A stretch of 64,000 nt of DNA from Oricola indica. GTDB lineage: Bacteria > Pseudomonadota > Alphaproteobacteria > Rhizobiales > Rhizobiaceae. Position 1 is the first letter of the stretch, and each line of letters begins with the position of its first letter. This document shows, piece after piece, positions 46,029 through 56,534 of this stretch. The stretch lies in assembly GCF_019966595.1 (NCBI RefSeq), contig NZ_JAINFJ010000005.1, positions 62,001 through 126,000 on the forward strand, given 5' to 3'. The notes beneath the pieces were generated by a model. It was given only the letters and a program-made list of their open reading frames with translations, was not told the DNA's origin and did no database searches. The translations under genes and the position numbers were made by a program.

Positions 46029-47069
46029 CTAGTGCAGAATGTCCGTGTAGAGCTCGGATGCATCCGGCTCCGGATCGGTCTGTGCGAACTCGGCAGCGTC
46101 GCTGACGATGTCGCGCACCTCCTTGTCGATCGCCTTGAGTTCCGCCTCGTCGGCATAACCCTTCTCGAGAATACGGGCTTTCACCTGCTCGATCGGATCG
46201 TGTTCGGAGCGCATTTTCTGCACTTCGTCCTTTGAGCGGTATTTCGCCGGGTCGGACATGGAGTGGCCGCGATACCGGTAGGTCTGCATCTCGACGATGA
46301 TCGGCCCCTTGCCGGAACGGGCATGTTCGAGCGCGAGTTCGCCAGCGGCCTTCACCGCGCGGACATCCATCCCGTCGACCTGGAAGCCGGGGATAAGGAA
46401 AGACGTGCCGCGATGCGAGAAATCGGTTTCGGCCGAAGCGCGACTGACTGAGGTGCCCATCGCGTAGCGGTTGTTCTCGATCACATAGACGACCGGCAGC
46501 TTCCACAGCGAAGCCATGTTGAAGCTCTCATAGACCTGGCCCTGGTTGGCGGCGCCGTCGCCGAAATAGGTCATCGTGACGGCACCGTTCTCGCGATACT
46601 TGTTGCCGAAAGCGATACCGGTTCCCAAGGACACCTGTGCGCCAACGATGCCATGGCCTCCGTAGAAGTTCTTCTCCTTGGAGAACATGTGCATCGAGCC
46701 GCCCTTGCCCTTGGAATAGCCGCCCTGTCGTCCGGTCAGTTCGGCCATCACGCCGCGCGATTCCATTCCGGCAGCGAGCATGTGGCCGTGATCGCGGTAA
46801 CCGGTGATGACCTGGTCACCCTCTTTTGCCGCCATCTGCATCCCGGTGACGACAGCTTCCTGACCGATATAGAGGTGACAGAACCCGCCGATGAATCCCA
46901 TGCCGTAGAGCTGACCGGCCTTTTCCTCGAAACGGCGAATCATCAGCATCTCGCGATAGGCGAGAAGTTCATCGTCCTTGCTGAATTCGGCTGGCTTGGG
47001 GGCTTTGATTGTTGATGAGGTTTTGCCCCTCGCCGACGCGGCGGGGGTCTTTTTGGCACGCGTTGCCAT
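46029..47069 (-). CDS. pdhA: Pyruvate dehydrogenase E1 alpha
   Basis: A 346-residue thiamine-diphosphate enzyme. The basic, Ala/Lys-rich N-terminus is followed by the E1-alpha domain with the TPP motif GDGAANQG...NN and the phosphorylation-loop equivalent YRYRGHSMSDPAKYR. It decarboxylates pyruvate and passes acetyl to E2. GGGAGTGAG precedes ATG 47069. It is the first pdh gene; its promoter should lie in 47070-47214. Confidence 0.96.
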   Translation of the reverse strand: MATRAKKTPAASARGKTSSTIKAPKPAEFSKDDELLAYREMLMIRRFEEKAGQLYGMGFIGGFCHLYIGQEAVVTGMQMAAKEGDQVITGYRDHGHMLAAGMESRGVMAELTGRQGGYSKGKGGSMHMFSKEKNFYGGHGIVGAQVSLGTGIAFGNKYRENGAVTMTYFGDGAANQGQVYESFNMASLWKLPVVYVIENNRYAMGTSVSRASAETDFSHRGTSFLIPGFQVDGMDVRAVKAAGELALEHARSGKGPIIVEMQTYRYRGHSMSDPAKYRSKDEVQKMRSEHDPIEQVKARILEKGYADEAELKAIDKEVRDIVSDAAEFAQTDPEPDASELYTDILH

Positions 47070-47186
47070 GCACTCACTCCCTAGCTTTTTGTTGGGAAAT
47101 AGAGTAGCGTAAGAATGCCGGAAGGCAATGCCTAAAACCGCATGGCTGTCATACGATAAGCGGCTCAAATCGCAGGATAAAATGCG

Positions 47187-47209
47187 AATTAACCGAAATT
47201 CGGTTAATT
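47187..47209. promoter_or_regulatory. 23-bp AT-rich palindrome between ftsB and pdhA
   Basis: AATTAACCGAA (47187-47197) and TTCGGTTAATT (47199-47209) are perfect reverse complements around one A. It begins six bases after the ftsB stop and is 118 bases upstream of the pdhA start. AT-rich symmetry and a 23-bp span suggest a dimeric repressor or activator site rather than a GC terminator, though it could also end the ftsB message. Confidence 0.5.
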
Positions 47210-47214
47210 GGGCG

Positions 47215-47523
47215 CTATTGCAGAATTACAATTTCATTCGACCGTGTGAGACCCAAAAGCCGCCGCGCTTGCTCGTCGATCATGTCCCTCTCCAGCGAAC
47301 CGTCGCGCAGCATCGCCGTCTTCTTGTCGAGCGCCGCACGACGTGTCTCGAGGCTCTGCAACTCGGCCTCGAGCTTAGCGATGCGCTCTTCATACTGCTG
47401 CCCGGACGTCAGCCCCAATGAGCCGTTGATTGCGTGGTGGCCGAAATAGGCCAAGACCCCGGTCGCGAAGATCGGCAACACGAGATGACGGAGAGGAGAA
47501 CGGCGACGATGACGGGTCCACAT
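47215..47523 (-). CDS. ftsB: Septum formation initiator protein (FtsB/DivIC family)
   Basis: A 102-residue bitopic protein. The basic N-terminus (WTRHRRRSPLRH) precedes one transmembrane helix (about 13-30), then a coiled coil (YEERIAKLEAELQSLETRRAALDKK) and a conserved tail, DMIDEQARRLLGL. FtsB-type proteins join the FtsQLB division complex. The order eno-ftsB-pdhA is conserved in alphaproteobacteria. Confidence 0.9.
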   Translation of the reverse strand: MWTRHRRRSPLRHLVLPIFATGVLAYFGHHAINGSLGLTSGQQYEERIAKLEAELQSLETRRAALDKKTAMLRDGSLERDMIDEQARRLLGLTRSNEIVILQ

Positions 47524-47597
47524 AATACAAAAGCCCTGGATCGGACCTTTGACACTACGCGCTTTTGGTTAAGCGGCGCTAAACGGAGAGCGTTCAT

Positions 47598-48203
47598 ATG
47601 ATCGAAGACGACTACCGCCCTGGCTCGAAATCCGGGCGCGACACAGACCGGATGATCGTCATTTCGGGCTGCTCCGGCGGCGGGAAATCCACCCTGATGG
47701 CCGAACTTGCGCAACGCGGCTACGCAACATTCGCGGAACCGGGCCGCCAGATCGTGCGCGAACAGCAACTGATCGGCGGCACCTCCGTGCCATGGGACGA
47801 CATGGCCGGATTTCTGGAACAGTGCGTCATTCGCGCCATTCACTTCCACACATTGGCGCAACCCAATGCGGGTCCGGTATTCTTCGACCGTTCGATGATC
47901 GATGCCGTTGCGGCTTTCGAAACGACCCAATCGCCGGTCCCGTCATGCTACTACCGGGCAATCGATCGCTGCCGCTACGCACCGATCGTCTTTCTTGCCC
48001 CGCCCTGGGAGGAACTGTTCCTCTCCGATCGCGAACGACAGCACGACTTTGAAGCCGCCGCCGGGGAATATGAGCGCCTCGCTGAGGCCTATCCCCGCCA
48101 TGGCTATCTCCCGGTCATCCTTCCAAGGATCACCGTTACCGAACGGGCGGATTTCATCGAGCAGGAACTAAAACGCCGCCGGCTTTGGCCGGCGGCGGTA
48201 TGA
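47598..48203 (+). CDS. P-loop ATPase/kinase-like protein (AAA_28-type)
   Basis: A 201-residue protein with Walker A GCSGGGKST (residues 24-32) and a kinase-like DRS motif in VFFDRSMIDAV. It has no membrane segment. Similar stand-alone P-loop proteins are annotated as AAA ATPases or predicted small-molecule kinases; the substrate is unknown. GGAGAG precedes ATG 47598. It faces away from ftsB and converges on eno, whose terminator is encoded in its last codons. Confidence 0.82.
   Translation: MIEDDYRPGSKSGRDTDRMIVISGCSGGGKSTLMAELAQRGYATFAEPGRQIVREQQLIGGTSVPWDDMAGFLEQCVIRAIHFHTLAQPNAGPVFFDRSMIDAVAAFETTQSPVPSCYYRAIDRCRYAPIVFLAPPWEELFLSDRERQHDFEAAAGEYERLAEAYPRHGYLPVILPRITVTERADFIEQELKRRRLWPAAV
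48170..48197 (-). terminator. Rho-independent terminator of eno, inside the convergent gene
   Basis: On the minus strand CGCCGCCGGC and GCCGGCGGCG (48188-48197 and 48174-48183) form a perfect 10-bp GC stem with a 4-base loop, followed by TTTT (48170-48173). It lies about 32 bases beyond the eno stop and overlaps the last codons of the plus-strand P-loop gene (RRRLWPA). On plus the stem would come before that gene's stop codon. Confidence 0.75.
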
Positions 48204-48228
48204 AGCGTGCTGGACAGCGCGAAGCTGG

Positions 48229-49587
<1,359 letters not shown>

Positions 49588-49667
49588 TCATCCCGAAAAT
49601 CATTGTCAGGCCCGAATCGGCGTCCAGCGTCGCATTTGCTTTGGGGGCGCAACCCGTGGAGGACACC

Positions 49668-49787
49668 ATGACACGGATCGCAGGAGCACTGACTTTCGCC
49701 TTCATCACGCTTGGCTTGCTGACGTCAGGCCATGCGCCGCAGAATACGGTCGGTGCCGAGGAACTGGTAATCGTCGCCGGAGACTGA
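49668..49787 (+). CDS. Small secreted or membrane peptide, 39 codons
   Basis: A 39-residue open frame with a strong GTGGAGGAC ribosome site before ATG 49668. The first 23 residues look like a signal sequence (ALTFAFITLGLLTSGHA) and a short acidic tail follows (VGAEELVIVAGD). Its TGA ends one base before the kdsA stop on the other strand. No family is recognised. Position in the eno-kdsA gap, antisense to both, and the good initiation site make it credible. Confidence 0.5.
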   Translation: MTRIAGALTFAFITLGLLTSGHAPQNTVGAEELVIVAGD

Positions 49788-50618
49788 TCAGCGGGATTTC
49801 GCGATCCTGTCGAACGCCACCAGCGTCTCGATCAGGCGCGGCATATCAGCAAGCGGCACCATGTTGGGACCATCGGACGGCGCATTGTCCGGATCCTGAT
49901 GCGTCTCGACAAAGACGCCGGCGACACCCACAGCGACCGCCGCCCGCGCCAGCGTTTCCACGAAGCGCCTTTCACCACCGGAAGAGCCGCCCTGCCCGCC
50001 CGGCTGCTGAACGGAATGCGTTGCGTCGAAAATCACCGGTGCACCGGTCCCGGCCATGATCGGCAGTGAGCGCATGTCGGAAACGAGCGTGTTGTAACCG
50101 AAGGAAACGCCGCGCTCCGTCAAGAGCACATTCGGATTGCCGCCCTCGACCACCTTGGCGAGCACGTTTGTCATGTCCCAAGGCGCGAGGAACTGCCCCT
50201 TCTTCACGTTGATGACGCGTCCCGTGCGGGCCGCCGCAAGCAGCAGGTCCGTCTGCCGGCACAGGAAGGCCGGAATCTGCAGGATATCGACCACCTCGGC
50301 CACGTCGGCGCATTGCGCCTCGGTATGAATGTCGGTCAGCACCGGAAAACCGAACTCGGCTTTCAGGTCTGCGAAGACCGGCAGGGACTTGTCGATGCCC
50401 AATCCGCGTCGGCCCGAGAGCGACGTGCGGTTGGCCTTGTCGAAAGACGATTTGTAAACGAGACCGATACCCGCCTTTTCGCATATTTCCTTCAGCGCGC
50501 CCGCCATGTCGAAAGCATGGTCCCGGCTTTCCATCTGGCATGGACCGGCGATCAGCGATAGCGGCGCATCATTGCCGAACGCGACGTTGCCGGCCGTAAC
50601 GGAGCTGTTGGGGGTCAT
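49788..50618 (-). CDS. kdsA: 3-deoxy-D-manno-octulosonate 8-phosphate synthase
   Basis: A 276-residue KDO8P synthase, condensing PEP with arabinose 5-phosphate for lipopolysaccharide core. Typical segments are [38 protein letters not shown] and [12 protein letters not shown]. The Asn in FKANRTS-type loop and the C-rich PCQ segment leave the metal class open. Its start overlaps the upstream VOC gene stop (50615-50618). Confidence 0.96.
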   Translation of the reverse strand: MTPNSSVTAGNVAFGNDAPLSLIAGPCQMESRDHAFDMAGALKEICEKAGIGLVYKSSFDKANRTSLSGRRGLGIDKSLPVFADLKAEFGFPVLTDIHTEAQCADVAEVVDILQIPAFLCRQTDLLLAAARTGRVINVKKGQFLAPWDMTNVLAKVVEGGNPNVLLTERGVSFGYNTLVSDMRSLPIMAGTGAPVIFDATHSVQQPGGQGGSSGGERRFVETLARAAVAVGVAGVFVETHQDPDNAPSDGPNMVPLADMPRLIETLVAFDRIAKSR

Positions 50619-51544
50619 GCCGACGCCTGTTCCTGAAACGCGATGAAGCAGCCCTGCCCCGCAGAGGCGTCGACGACGACACGATTGTGCATCTCGCGAA
50701 ACGCTGTCGCGTGATGTTCGAGCGTCCGGCGCACAGCTGCAAGCGAGCGAACCGAGAGGATGATCCCCTCCAGCCGCAAACCCCGACCGGCCACCGAGCG
50801 CTTGACGCCGAAATAGGCGGACAGGCCTTCCGGGGTCATCACATTGACGAGCGCGTTTTCCGCGGCGATTTCCAGTCCGAACGAGTGCGCCTCGTCGTCC
50901 CGGTTGTTGACCACCTCTTGCAGGAGATACTGGAAGTCGGTCGGATTCGCTTCGCTGAGCACGATCTCGACGATGCCGGACACGCCGTTTTCGTGAACCT
51001 CGAGCGCACTGCGATCGACCTTGGGTTGGGCGACACGTTCGCAGGTGAAGAAGAAGGAATCGGGAGACCGCAGGTCCGCCGCGAACGCCAGCAGGAATTC
51101 CGCCTTGTCCTTATCACCCTGGGCATTGATGAACTTGCGCGAAAACGAAAGCTTCTTGCCGGCGGAAAAGCCGGTCTTGCGGAACGCCTTGTGATCGGCC
51201 TTCGCGTCATCGGTCAGAAAAGCGATTGCGGAAAAGCCGTTATCGCCGTTGCGAAAGCGAAACGCCTGATCGCGCGCGGTGAAGACATTGCCCTTGCGCG
51301 CTGTCGCCTCACAATCCTCGCGTTGGGCGATACCCAATGGCTCCAGAAACGTGCCGTCTGCAAAGTAGATGCAGGCGTTTTCGGTGCCGAACGGATGCAA
51401 GCCGTCCGGCGCGACCGTGAACCCCAGTGCGGAAAACCGCGCGCGCGCCATTTCGAGGCTTTCCACCGGCAGGACCGCGTGGTCGAGGATGCGCGCCTTG
51501 CGCGGCTTTTTGATCGCTTTCGACATTGGCGTGATTTGCATCAT
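50615..51544 (-). CDS. VOC/glyoxalase-like domain protein
   Basis: A 309-residue protein with an N-terminal glyoxalase-like half ([26 protein letters not shown]) and a second VOC-like half (about 155-300). Family members include dioxygenases and isomerases, but no substrate can be named. It is coupled to kdsA by an ATGA overlap, which suggests co-regulation only. ATG 51526 (MSKAIKK) is an alternative start. Confidence 0.8.
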   Translation of the reverse strand: MMQITPMSKAIKKPRKARILDHAVLPVESLEMARARFSALGFTVAPDGLHPFGTENACIYFADGTFLEPLGIAQREDCEATARKGNVFTARDQAFRFRNGDNGFSAIAFLTDDAKADHKAFRKTGFSAGKKLSFSRKFINAQGDKDKAEFLLAFAADLRSPDSFFFTCERVAQPKVDRSALEVHENGVSGIVEIVLSEANPTDFQYLLQEVVNNRDDEAHSFGLEIAAENALVNVMTPEGLSAYFGVKRSVAGRGLRLEGIILSVRSLAAVRRTLEHHATAFREMHNRVVVDASAGQGCFIAFQEQASA

Positions 51545-51633
51545 TTACCGGGGGCGTTCAAGCGCTTCATTACCACCGCGCATGTCTGTCCTAGATGCAA
51601 CAGGCAGCGGGGACGGTGAAAATGGAGGTGGCG

Positions 51634-52062
51634 ATGCAATCGCGATCGGGGTTCGCACTGGCGCTTATGGCGGCGCTGGCAATCAGTACATTCCCGGCCA
51701 AGGCGCAATCGGCGGATGAACAACAGGCGCAGGATGTGGTGACGCGACAACTGGAAGCGTTCCTGTCCGGCGATTTCGAACAGGCATATTCCTACGCGTC
51801 TCCGGATATCCGGAAGATTTTTCCGACGCTCGACCGTTTCATGGCGATGGTTCAGACTGGTTATCTGCCGGTGCTGCGGCCAGGCAACTACGCCTTCGGC
51901 CGCGTCGAACGCCTTGCCGACGGGCGACTCGTCTGGGAGGTCATGATCAATGGCCCCGATGGATCCGACTACACCGCTGCCTATTTCATGGAAATGCAGC
52001 CCGACGGATCGTGGAAGGTCGATGCCGTCACGATGCGCAGGGGCGCGGCCGGCATGACCTAG
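51634..52062 (+). CDS. DUF4864 secreted protein
   Basis: A 142-residue exported protein. The signal peptide ends near FPAKAQS (about residue 24), and the mature part has [30 protein letters not shown], the opening of DUF4864 (an NTF2-like fold). Function unknown. ATG 51634 is chosen because GGAGG ends five bases before it; ATG 51622 or 51595 would add residues in front of the signal peptide. It converges on tgt with a 4-base overlap. Confidence 0.82.
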   Translation: MQSRSGFALALMAALAISTFPAKAQSADEQQAQDVVTRQLEAFLSGDFEQAYSYASPDIRKIFPTLDRFMAMVQTGYLPVLRPGNYAFGRVERLADGRLVWEVMINGPDGSDYTAAYFMEMQPDGSWKVDAVTMRRGAAGMT

Positions 52063-53189
52063 AGCGGGTCGATATCGCCGCGTTCCCACGCCGCTTCGGT
52101 TTGCGCGCTGAACGCGGCGTAGTTCCGCGACGCGATCGCATCCCGGATGCCCTGCATCAATTGCTGGTAGTAATGGATGTTGTTCCATGACAGCAGCATC
52201 GCGCCGAGCGCCTCGCCGGAGCGGATCAGATGATGCAGATAGGCGCGTGAATAGTCCCGCGCTGCCGGACAGGTCGACTCCTCGTCGAGCGGCCGATGAT
52301 CTTCGGCATGACGTGCATTCCTGAGATTCACACGTCCGCGGCGCGTGAAGGCCAGTCCATGGCGCCCGGAGCGCGTGGGCATCACGCAATCGAACATGTC
52401 GACGCCATGCGCGACCGAGCGAAGGATATCCTGAGGCGTTCCAACCCCCATCAGATATCGCGGCCGATCTGCCGGCAGGATCGGACAGGTGACATCCAGC
52501 ATGGCGAGCATGACTTCCTGCGGTTCGCCGACCGCAAGACCGCCGATCGCATAGCCCTTCAGGTCGAGCCCGGTGAGCGCCTTCGCGGAATCCTCGCGCA
52601 GTTTCTCGTCATCGCCGCCCTGAACGATCCCGAACATCGCCCTCTCGGGCTGCTCGCCGAATGCGGTCTTGCAGCGTTCGGCCCAACGAAGCGAGAGCTC
52701 CATGGCCTTGCGGATGACGTCCGGTTCCGCCGGCAGAGCCACGCATTCATCGAGTTGCATCTGGATATCGGATCCGAGCAGGCCCTGGATCTCGATGGAC
52801 CGTTCCGGGCTCATTTCGTGGCGCTTTCCATCGATATGCGACTGGAAGACGACGCCCTGCTCGCTCATCTTTCTCAGACCGGCAAGCGACATGACCTGGA
52901 ATCCGCCGGAATCCGTCAGGATCGGATAGGGCCAGCGGATGAATTCGTGCAATCCGCCGAGCCGAGCCACCCGTTCGGCGCCGGGACGCAACATCAGATG
53001 GTAGGTGTTACCCAGAATGATATCGGCGCCGGCGTCGCGCACCTGATCGAGATACATTGCCTTGACCGTGCCGACCGTGCCCACAGGCATGAAGGCCGGT
53101 GTACGGATATCACCGCGCGCGGTCTTGACGAACCCGGTCCGCGCCGCGCCGTCGGTCGCCAGCAGTTCGAAGGTAAATGGAGTCGTCAT
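52059..53189 (-). CDS. tgt: tRNA-guanine(34) transglycosylase (queuine tRNA-ribosyltransferase)
   Basis: A 376-residue TIM-barrel enzyme exchanging guanine for preQ1 at the wobble position. Motifs: [27 protein letters not shown] with the catalytic aspartate, and GDVFDCV-like [14 protein letters not shown]. The zinc cysteines near the C-terminus are altered: [17 protein letters not shown] keeps one C of the usual CxCxxC. The start overlaps the queA stop (TGATG). Confidence 0.95.
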   Translation of the reverse strand: MTTPFTFELLATDGAARTGFVKTARGDIRTPAFMPVGTVGTVKAMYLDQVRDAGADIILGNTYHLMLRPGAERVARLGGLHEFIRWPYPILTDSGGFQVMSLAGLRKMSEQGVVFQSHIDGKRHEMSPERSIEIQGLLGSDIQMQLDECVALPAEPDVIRKAMELSLRWAERCKTAFGEQPERAMFGIVQGGDDEKLREDSAKALTGLDLKGYAIGGLAVGEPQEVMLAMLDVTCPILPADRPRYLMGVGTPQDILRSVAHGVDMFDCVMPTRSGRHGLAFTRRGRVNLRNARHAEDHRPLDEESTCPAARDYSRAYLHHLIRSGEALGAMLLSWNNIHYYQQLMQGIRDAIASRNYAAFSAQTEAAWERGDIDPL

Positions 53190-54256
53190 CAGGCGGCCTC
53201 TTGGGGGAACAGCAGGCAGGCATCCCCGTAGGAATAGAAACGATAACCGGTTTCGATCGCATGGGCATACGCCGCCCGCATCGTATCGAGGCCGCTAAAG
53301 GCCGAAACCAGCATGAAAAGCGTCGAACGCGGCAGATGAAAGTTGGTCATCAGTACATCGATTGCCCGGAACCTGTACCCAGGCGTGATGAAGATGTCGG
53401 TCGCACCAGCCCACGGCTCGATTAGGCCGCTTTCCGATGCGGCGCTTTCCAGAAGCCGCAGCGAGGTCGTACCGACCGCAACCACACGGCCGCCATTCGC
53501 ACGGGCTTCGTTCAGCATCGCTGCCGTTTGCGCATCCACGTGGCCGATCTCCGCATGCATCTTGTGCGCGGTCGTATCCTCGGCTTTAACCGGAAGAAAC
53601 GTGCCCGCCCCGACATGCAGCGTCACGAAGGCGCGACGGATGCCGGCTTCATCGAGTGCCGAAAATAGGTCGTCCGTAAAATGCAATCCGGCAGTCGGAG
53701 CGGCGACGGCCCCTTTTTCGCGGGCATAGATCGTCTGGTAGTCGCGCCGATCCTGCGCATCCTCCGCCCGTTTGGAAGCGATATAGGGCGGCAAGGGAAC
53801 ATGACCGACCAGCGCAAGAGCGGCGTCCAACGCCCCGCCGGCGCGGTCGAACCGCAACTCGGCCTCGCCCTCGTCGCCCTTCGACAGGACTTCGGCTGCG
53901 AGATCGTGACCATTGGCGCCGAAATCGACCCGGTCGCCGGGCTTGAGCTTCTTTGCGCCCCGTATGAACGCCTTCCAGCGATCCGGACCGACACGCATAT
54001 GCAGGGTCGCGCCGACATGCGCCGTCGCGCCGTCCGCGCGAATGCGGACGCCTTCCAGTTGAGCCGGAATGACCTTGGTATCGTTGAAGACGAGCACGTC
54101 TCCCGGCCGCAAAAGGCCGGGAAGTCGGTTCACCGTCGTATCAGACAGATCCTCGCCGGGCTTGACGACGAGCAGCCGCGCGCTGTCACGCGGCGAAGCC
54201 GGCCGGATGGCGATCCGGTCGTCCGGCAGGTCGAAATCGAAGGCGTCTACACGCAT
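53189..54256 (-). CDS. queA: S-adenosylmethionine:tRNA ribosyltransferase-isomerase
   Basis: A 355-residue enzyme that makes epoxyqueuosine from preQ1-tRNA. Typical blocks are [47 protein letters not shown] and [17 protein letters not shown]. It is coupled to tgt by a one-base overlap, a standard queuosine pair. Confidence 0.96.
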   Translation of the reverse strand: MRVDAFDFDLPDDRIAIRPASPRDSARLLVVKPGEDLSDTTVNRLPGLLRPGDVLVFNDTKVIPAQLEGVRIRADGATAHVGATLHMRVGPDRWKAFIRGAKKLKPGDRVDFGANGHDLAAEVLSKGDEGEAELRFDRAGGALDAALALVGHVPLPPYIASKRAEDAQDRRDYQTIYAREKGAVAAPTAGLHFTDDLFSALDEAGIRRAFVTLHVGAGTFLPVKAEDTTAHKMHAEIGHVDAQTAAMLNEARANGGRVVAVGTTSLRLLESAASESGLIEPWAGATDIFITPGYRFRAIDVLMTNFHLPRSTLFMLVSAFSGLDTMRAAYAHAIETGYRFYSYGDACLLFPQEAA

Positions 54257-54282
54257 GGGTTCCGCCTGCCGGCCTTAACGGA

Positions 54283-54789
54283 TTACTGGTCCGCAGCGAT
54301 CTTCATGGAGACGATCGAATCGGGATCGCGCACGGGTTCGCCGCGCTTGATCTTGTCCACATTGTCCATGCCTTCGACCACCTGGCCCCAGACGGTGTAC
54401 TGGCGATCGAGGAAGGATGCGTCCTCGAAGACGATGAAGAACTGCGAATTGGCGGAGTTCGGATTCTGCGCCCGCGCCATGGAGCACACGCCGCGCGTAT
54501 GGTTGGCGTCGTTGAACTCGGCGGCAAGATCCGGCTTCGATGAACCGCCCATGCCCGCGCGCGACGGATCGAAATTGTCGGAGTTCTTGTTGCCGAAACG
54601 CACGTCGCCGGTCTGCGCCATGAAACCGTCGATGACACGATGGAAAACCACGCCGTCATAGTCACCAGCACGAGCCAGTTCCTTGATCCGGGCGACATGG
54701 TTCGGCGCGAGATCGGGCCGCAACTCGATGACGACGGGACCGACGGTCGTTTCCATGAGCAGCGTGTTTTCGGGGTCCTTGTAGGCCAT
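54283..54789 (-). CDS. ppiB: Cytoplasmic cyclophilin-type peptidyl-prolyl isomerase
   Basis: A 168-residue cyclophilin without signal peptide. Motifs are FHRVIDGFMAQTGDV and SQFFIVFEDASFLDRQYTVWGQVVEGMD. It catalyses proline isomerisation in the cytoplasm. ATG 54789 (MAYKDPENT) is preferred; the frame is open to 54852 without a protein-like N-terminus. It is the second of two tandem cyclophilins, about 50-55% alike by eye, which suggests gene duplication. Confidence 0.9.
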   Translation of the reverse strand: MAYKDPENTLLMETTVGPVVIELRPDLAPNHVARIKELARAGDYDGVVFHRVIDGFMAQTGDVRFGNKNSDNFDPSRAGMGGSSKPDLAAEFNDANHTRGVCSMARAQNPNSANSQFFIVFEDASFLDRQYTVWGQVVEGMDNVDKIKRGEPVRDPDSIVSMKIAADQ

Positions 54790-54826
54790 GTGGCGCCTTT
54801 CTTCGATTTTTTGGATTTGCCGTGAC

Positions 54827-55429
54827 TTATTGTGCGTCCGCCGCGATGACAACCTTGATCATCCGGTCAGGATCGGAGACCGCGCCATTGTTGGCCTGAG
54901 TCCCTTTCTTGATCTTGTCGACGAATTCCATGCCGCTGACCACCTCACCAAACACGGTGTACTGGCCGTTCAGGAAGCTTCCCTCATCGAACATGATGAA
55001 GAACTGCGAGTTGGCGGAATTCGGGTTTTGCGCCCGCGCCATGCCGACCGTGCCGCGCACGAAGGGTTCGCTTGTGAATTCGGCCGGAATGTCGGAGAGG
55101 TTCGAACCGCCGGTGCCGGCACGGCCCGGCTGAAAGCCGTTCTCCATGTCGCCGAACTGGACGTCGCCGGTCTGCGCCATGAAACCCGGAATCACGCGGT
55201 GAAAAGCGACATTGTCGTATTCGCCGTTGCGCACGAGCGTCTTGATCTGCGCGACATGCTTCGGCGCAAGGTCCGGACGCAGACGCACGACCACATCGCC
55301 ATCTTCCAGCTTGATGATCATCGTGTTTTCCGGATCGGTCGTTTCCTGTGCGACAGCGGCTGGCCCGGCCAGCGCGATACCGAAAGTCGCCGCGCAGGCG
55401 GCCATGAAGACGCGTTTCGTCAGGTTCAT
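54827..55429 (-). CDS. ppiA: Periplasmic cyclophilin-type peptidyl-prolyl isomerase
   Basis: A 200-residue cyclophilin with a signal peptide ending near AAVAQE (residues 1-28). The core matches its neighbour: FHRVIPGFMAQTGDV and SQFFIMFDEGSFLNGQYTVFGEVVSGME. It should fold proline-containing proteins in the periplasm. Start ATG 55429 is supported by the signal peptide. It lies between coaD and the cytoplasmic paralogue. Confidence 0.9.
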   Translation of the reverse strand: MNLTKRVFMAACAATFGIALAGPAAVAQETTDPENTMIIKLEDGDVVVRLRPDLAPKHVAQIKTLVRNGEYDNVAFHRVIPGFMAQTGDVQFGDMENGFQPGRAGTGGSNLSDIPAEFTSEPFVRGTVGMARAQNPNSANSQFFIMFDEGSFLNGQYTVFGEVVSGMEFVDKIKKGTQANNGAVSDPDRMIKVVIAADAQ

Positions 55430-55455
55430 TTGTGAGTTCCTCGAGAGTGTAGCGT

Positions 55456-55950
55456 TCAGTTGAATTTCGCGCGCAGCGCCGTATCGACGGCCGCGGGAAC
55501 GAACGGGCTGGTGTCACCGCCCATCGACGCGATCTGGCGCACCAATGTGGCGGTAATCGTGCGAACCGAGGGGCTCGCCGGAAAGAACACCGTCTGAAGA
55601 TCGGGCGCCATCATCTCGTTCATGCCGGCCATCTGCATTTCGTAATCGAGATCCGTCCCGTCTCGAAGCCCACGAACAAGCGCCTTCGCGCCATGGTCCC
55701 GGGCGGCATTCACGATCAAGCCATCGAAACTGACGATCGTCACCCGCTCTGGTGAAAGATTTTCACTTTCAATGACTTGCTTGATCAAGCTCACGCGCTC
55801 ATCGAAGTCGAAAAGCCCTTTTTTGCCGGGATGCGTACCGATAGCGATCACCGCCCGGTCGAATACCGCCAATGTGGCCCGCAACACATCGATGTGGCCG
55901 TTTGTGATGGGGTCGAAGGACCCGCCATATATCGCGACATGCTCTGTCAT
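55456..55950 (-). CDS. coaD: Phosphopantetheine adenylyltransferase
   Basis: A 164-residue nucleotidyltransferase of coenzyme A synthesis. The N-terminus [16 protein letters not shown] contains the TxGH motif, with [17 protein letters not shown] and the ISSTLVR-equivalent [11 protein letters not shown]. It transfers AMP to 4'-phosphopantetheine. Followed by the cyclophilins 26 bases downstream. Confidence 0.95.
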   Translation of the reverse strand: MTEHVAIYGGSFDPITNGHIDVLRATLAVFDRAVIAIGTHPGKKGLFDFDERVSLIKQVIESENLSPERVTIVSFDGLIVNAARDHGAKALVRGLRDGTDLDYEMQMAGMNEMMAPDLQTVFFPASPSVRTITATLVRQIASMGGDTSPFVPAAVDTALRAKFN

Positions 55951-55996
55951 GGCGAGAGCCTCTAGCCCAGAATCGACGCGCGGGAAAGGGACCCGG

Positions 55997-56008
55997 CGGT
56001 TTAAACCG
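55997..56008. other. 12-bp palindrome CGGTTTAAACCG
   Basis: A perfect palindrome directly after the stop of the 138-residue secreted protein gene and upstream of coaD. It could be an operator for coaD or part of a weak terminator; nothing else supports a role. Confidence 0.25.
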
Positions 56009-56010
56009 GA

Positions 56011-56427
56011 TCACCCGTTTATGCACTGAACCGGAAAAACAGCCGCTCCCTCGAAGGAAAGCACGCCCGCCTCGGCGTAGGTCTTGTCGCCGGAGGCCTG
56101 GAAGAGCCGCAGCGAAACGACGATGCGTTCGACATTGGGATCGGTGAAATCGACGATGACGCGCGTGTTGTCCGCGTATCCCTGCCCGAAAATGAATGGC
56201 CGTTCGTCGCCGCTCGCATTGGTCGACCAGGTGTCCACCCCGTCGGTGGCAAAGGCGCTCAACACGTGCAGAACAGGGAGATGTCCGACACCGATCGAAA
56301 TGGACGCACCGGATCCGTCCGTCGCGTCGCAGATGATGTCTCCGGACGCCTGCGCGGGCCGCGCATGCATCCCAACTGCAACCAAAATCGTGATTGCGGC
56401 GTTTAGTGCATATCGGGACTTAAACAT
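56011..56427 (-). CDS. Secreted hypothetical protein
   Basis: A 138-residue exported protein of no family I recognise. A signal peptide (about residues 1-27, ending HARPAQAS) is followed by IICDATDGSGASISIGVGHLPVL. Two cysteines (in IICDAT and the C-terminal PVQC) may form a disulfide. It looks like a small beta-rich domain. GGAGG stands seven bases before ATG 56427; the upstream frame to 56487 lacks support. Confidence 0.65.
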   Translation of the reverse strand: MFKSRYALNAAITILVAVGMHARPAQASGDIICDATDGSGASISIGVGHLPVLHVLSAFATDGVDTWSTNASGDERPFIFGQGYADNTRVIVDFTDPNVERIVVSLRLFQASGDKTYAEAGVLSFEGAAVFPVQCING

Positions 56428-56534
56428 GGCGACCTCCAGTGCCAACCCGGAACCATACTGCCACGATGTGCGCGAATGCACATCCACCGCGTGAAAAATA
56501 AGGCTTAATCCGTCTCAACAAAGGAGACACCGAC

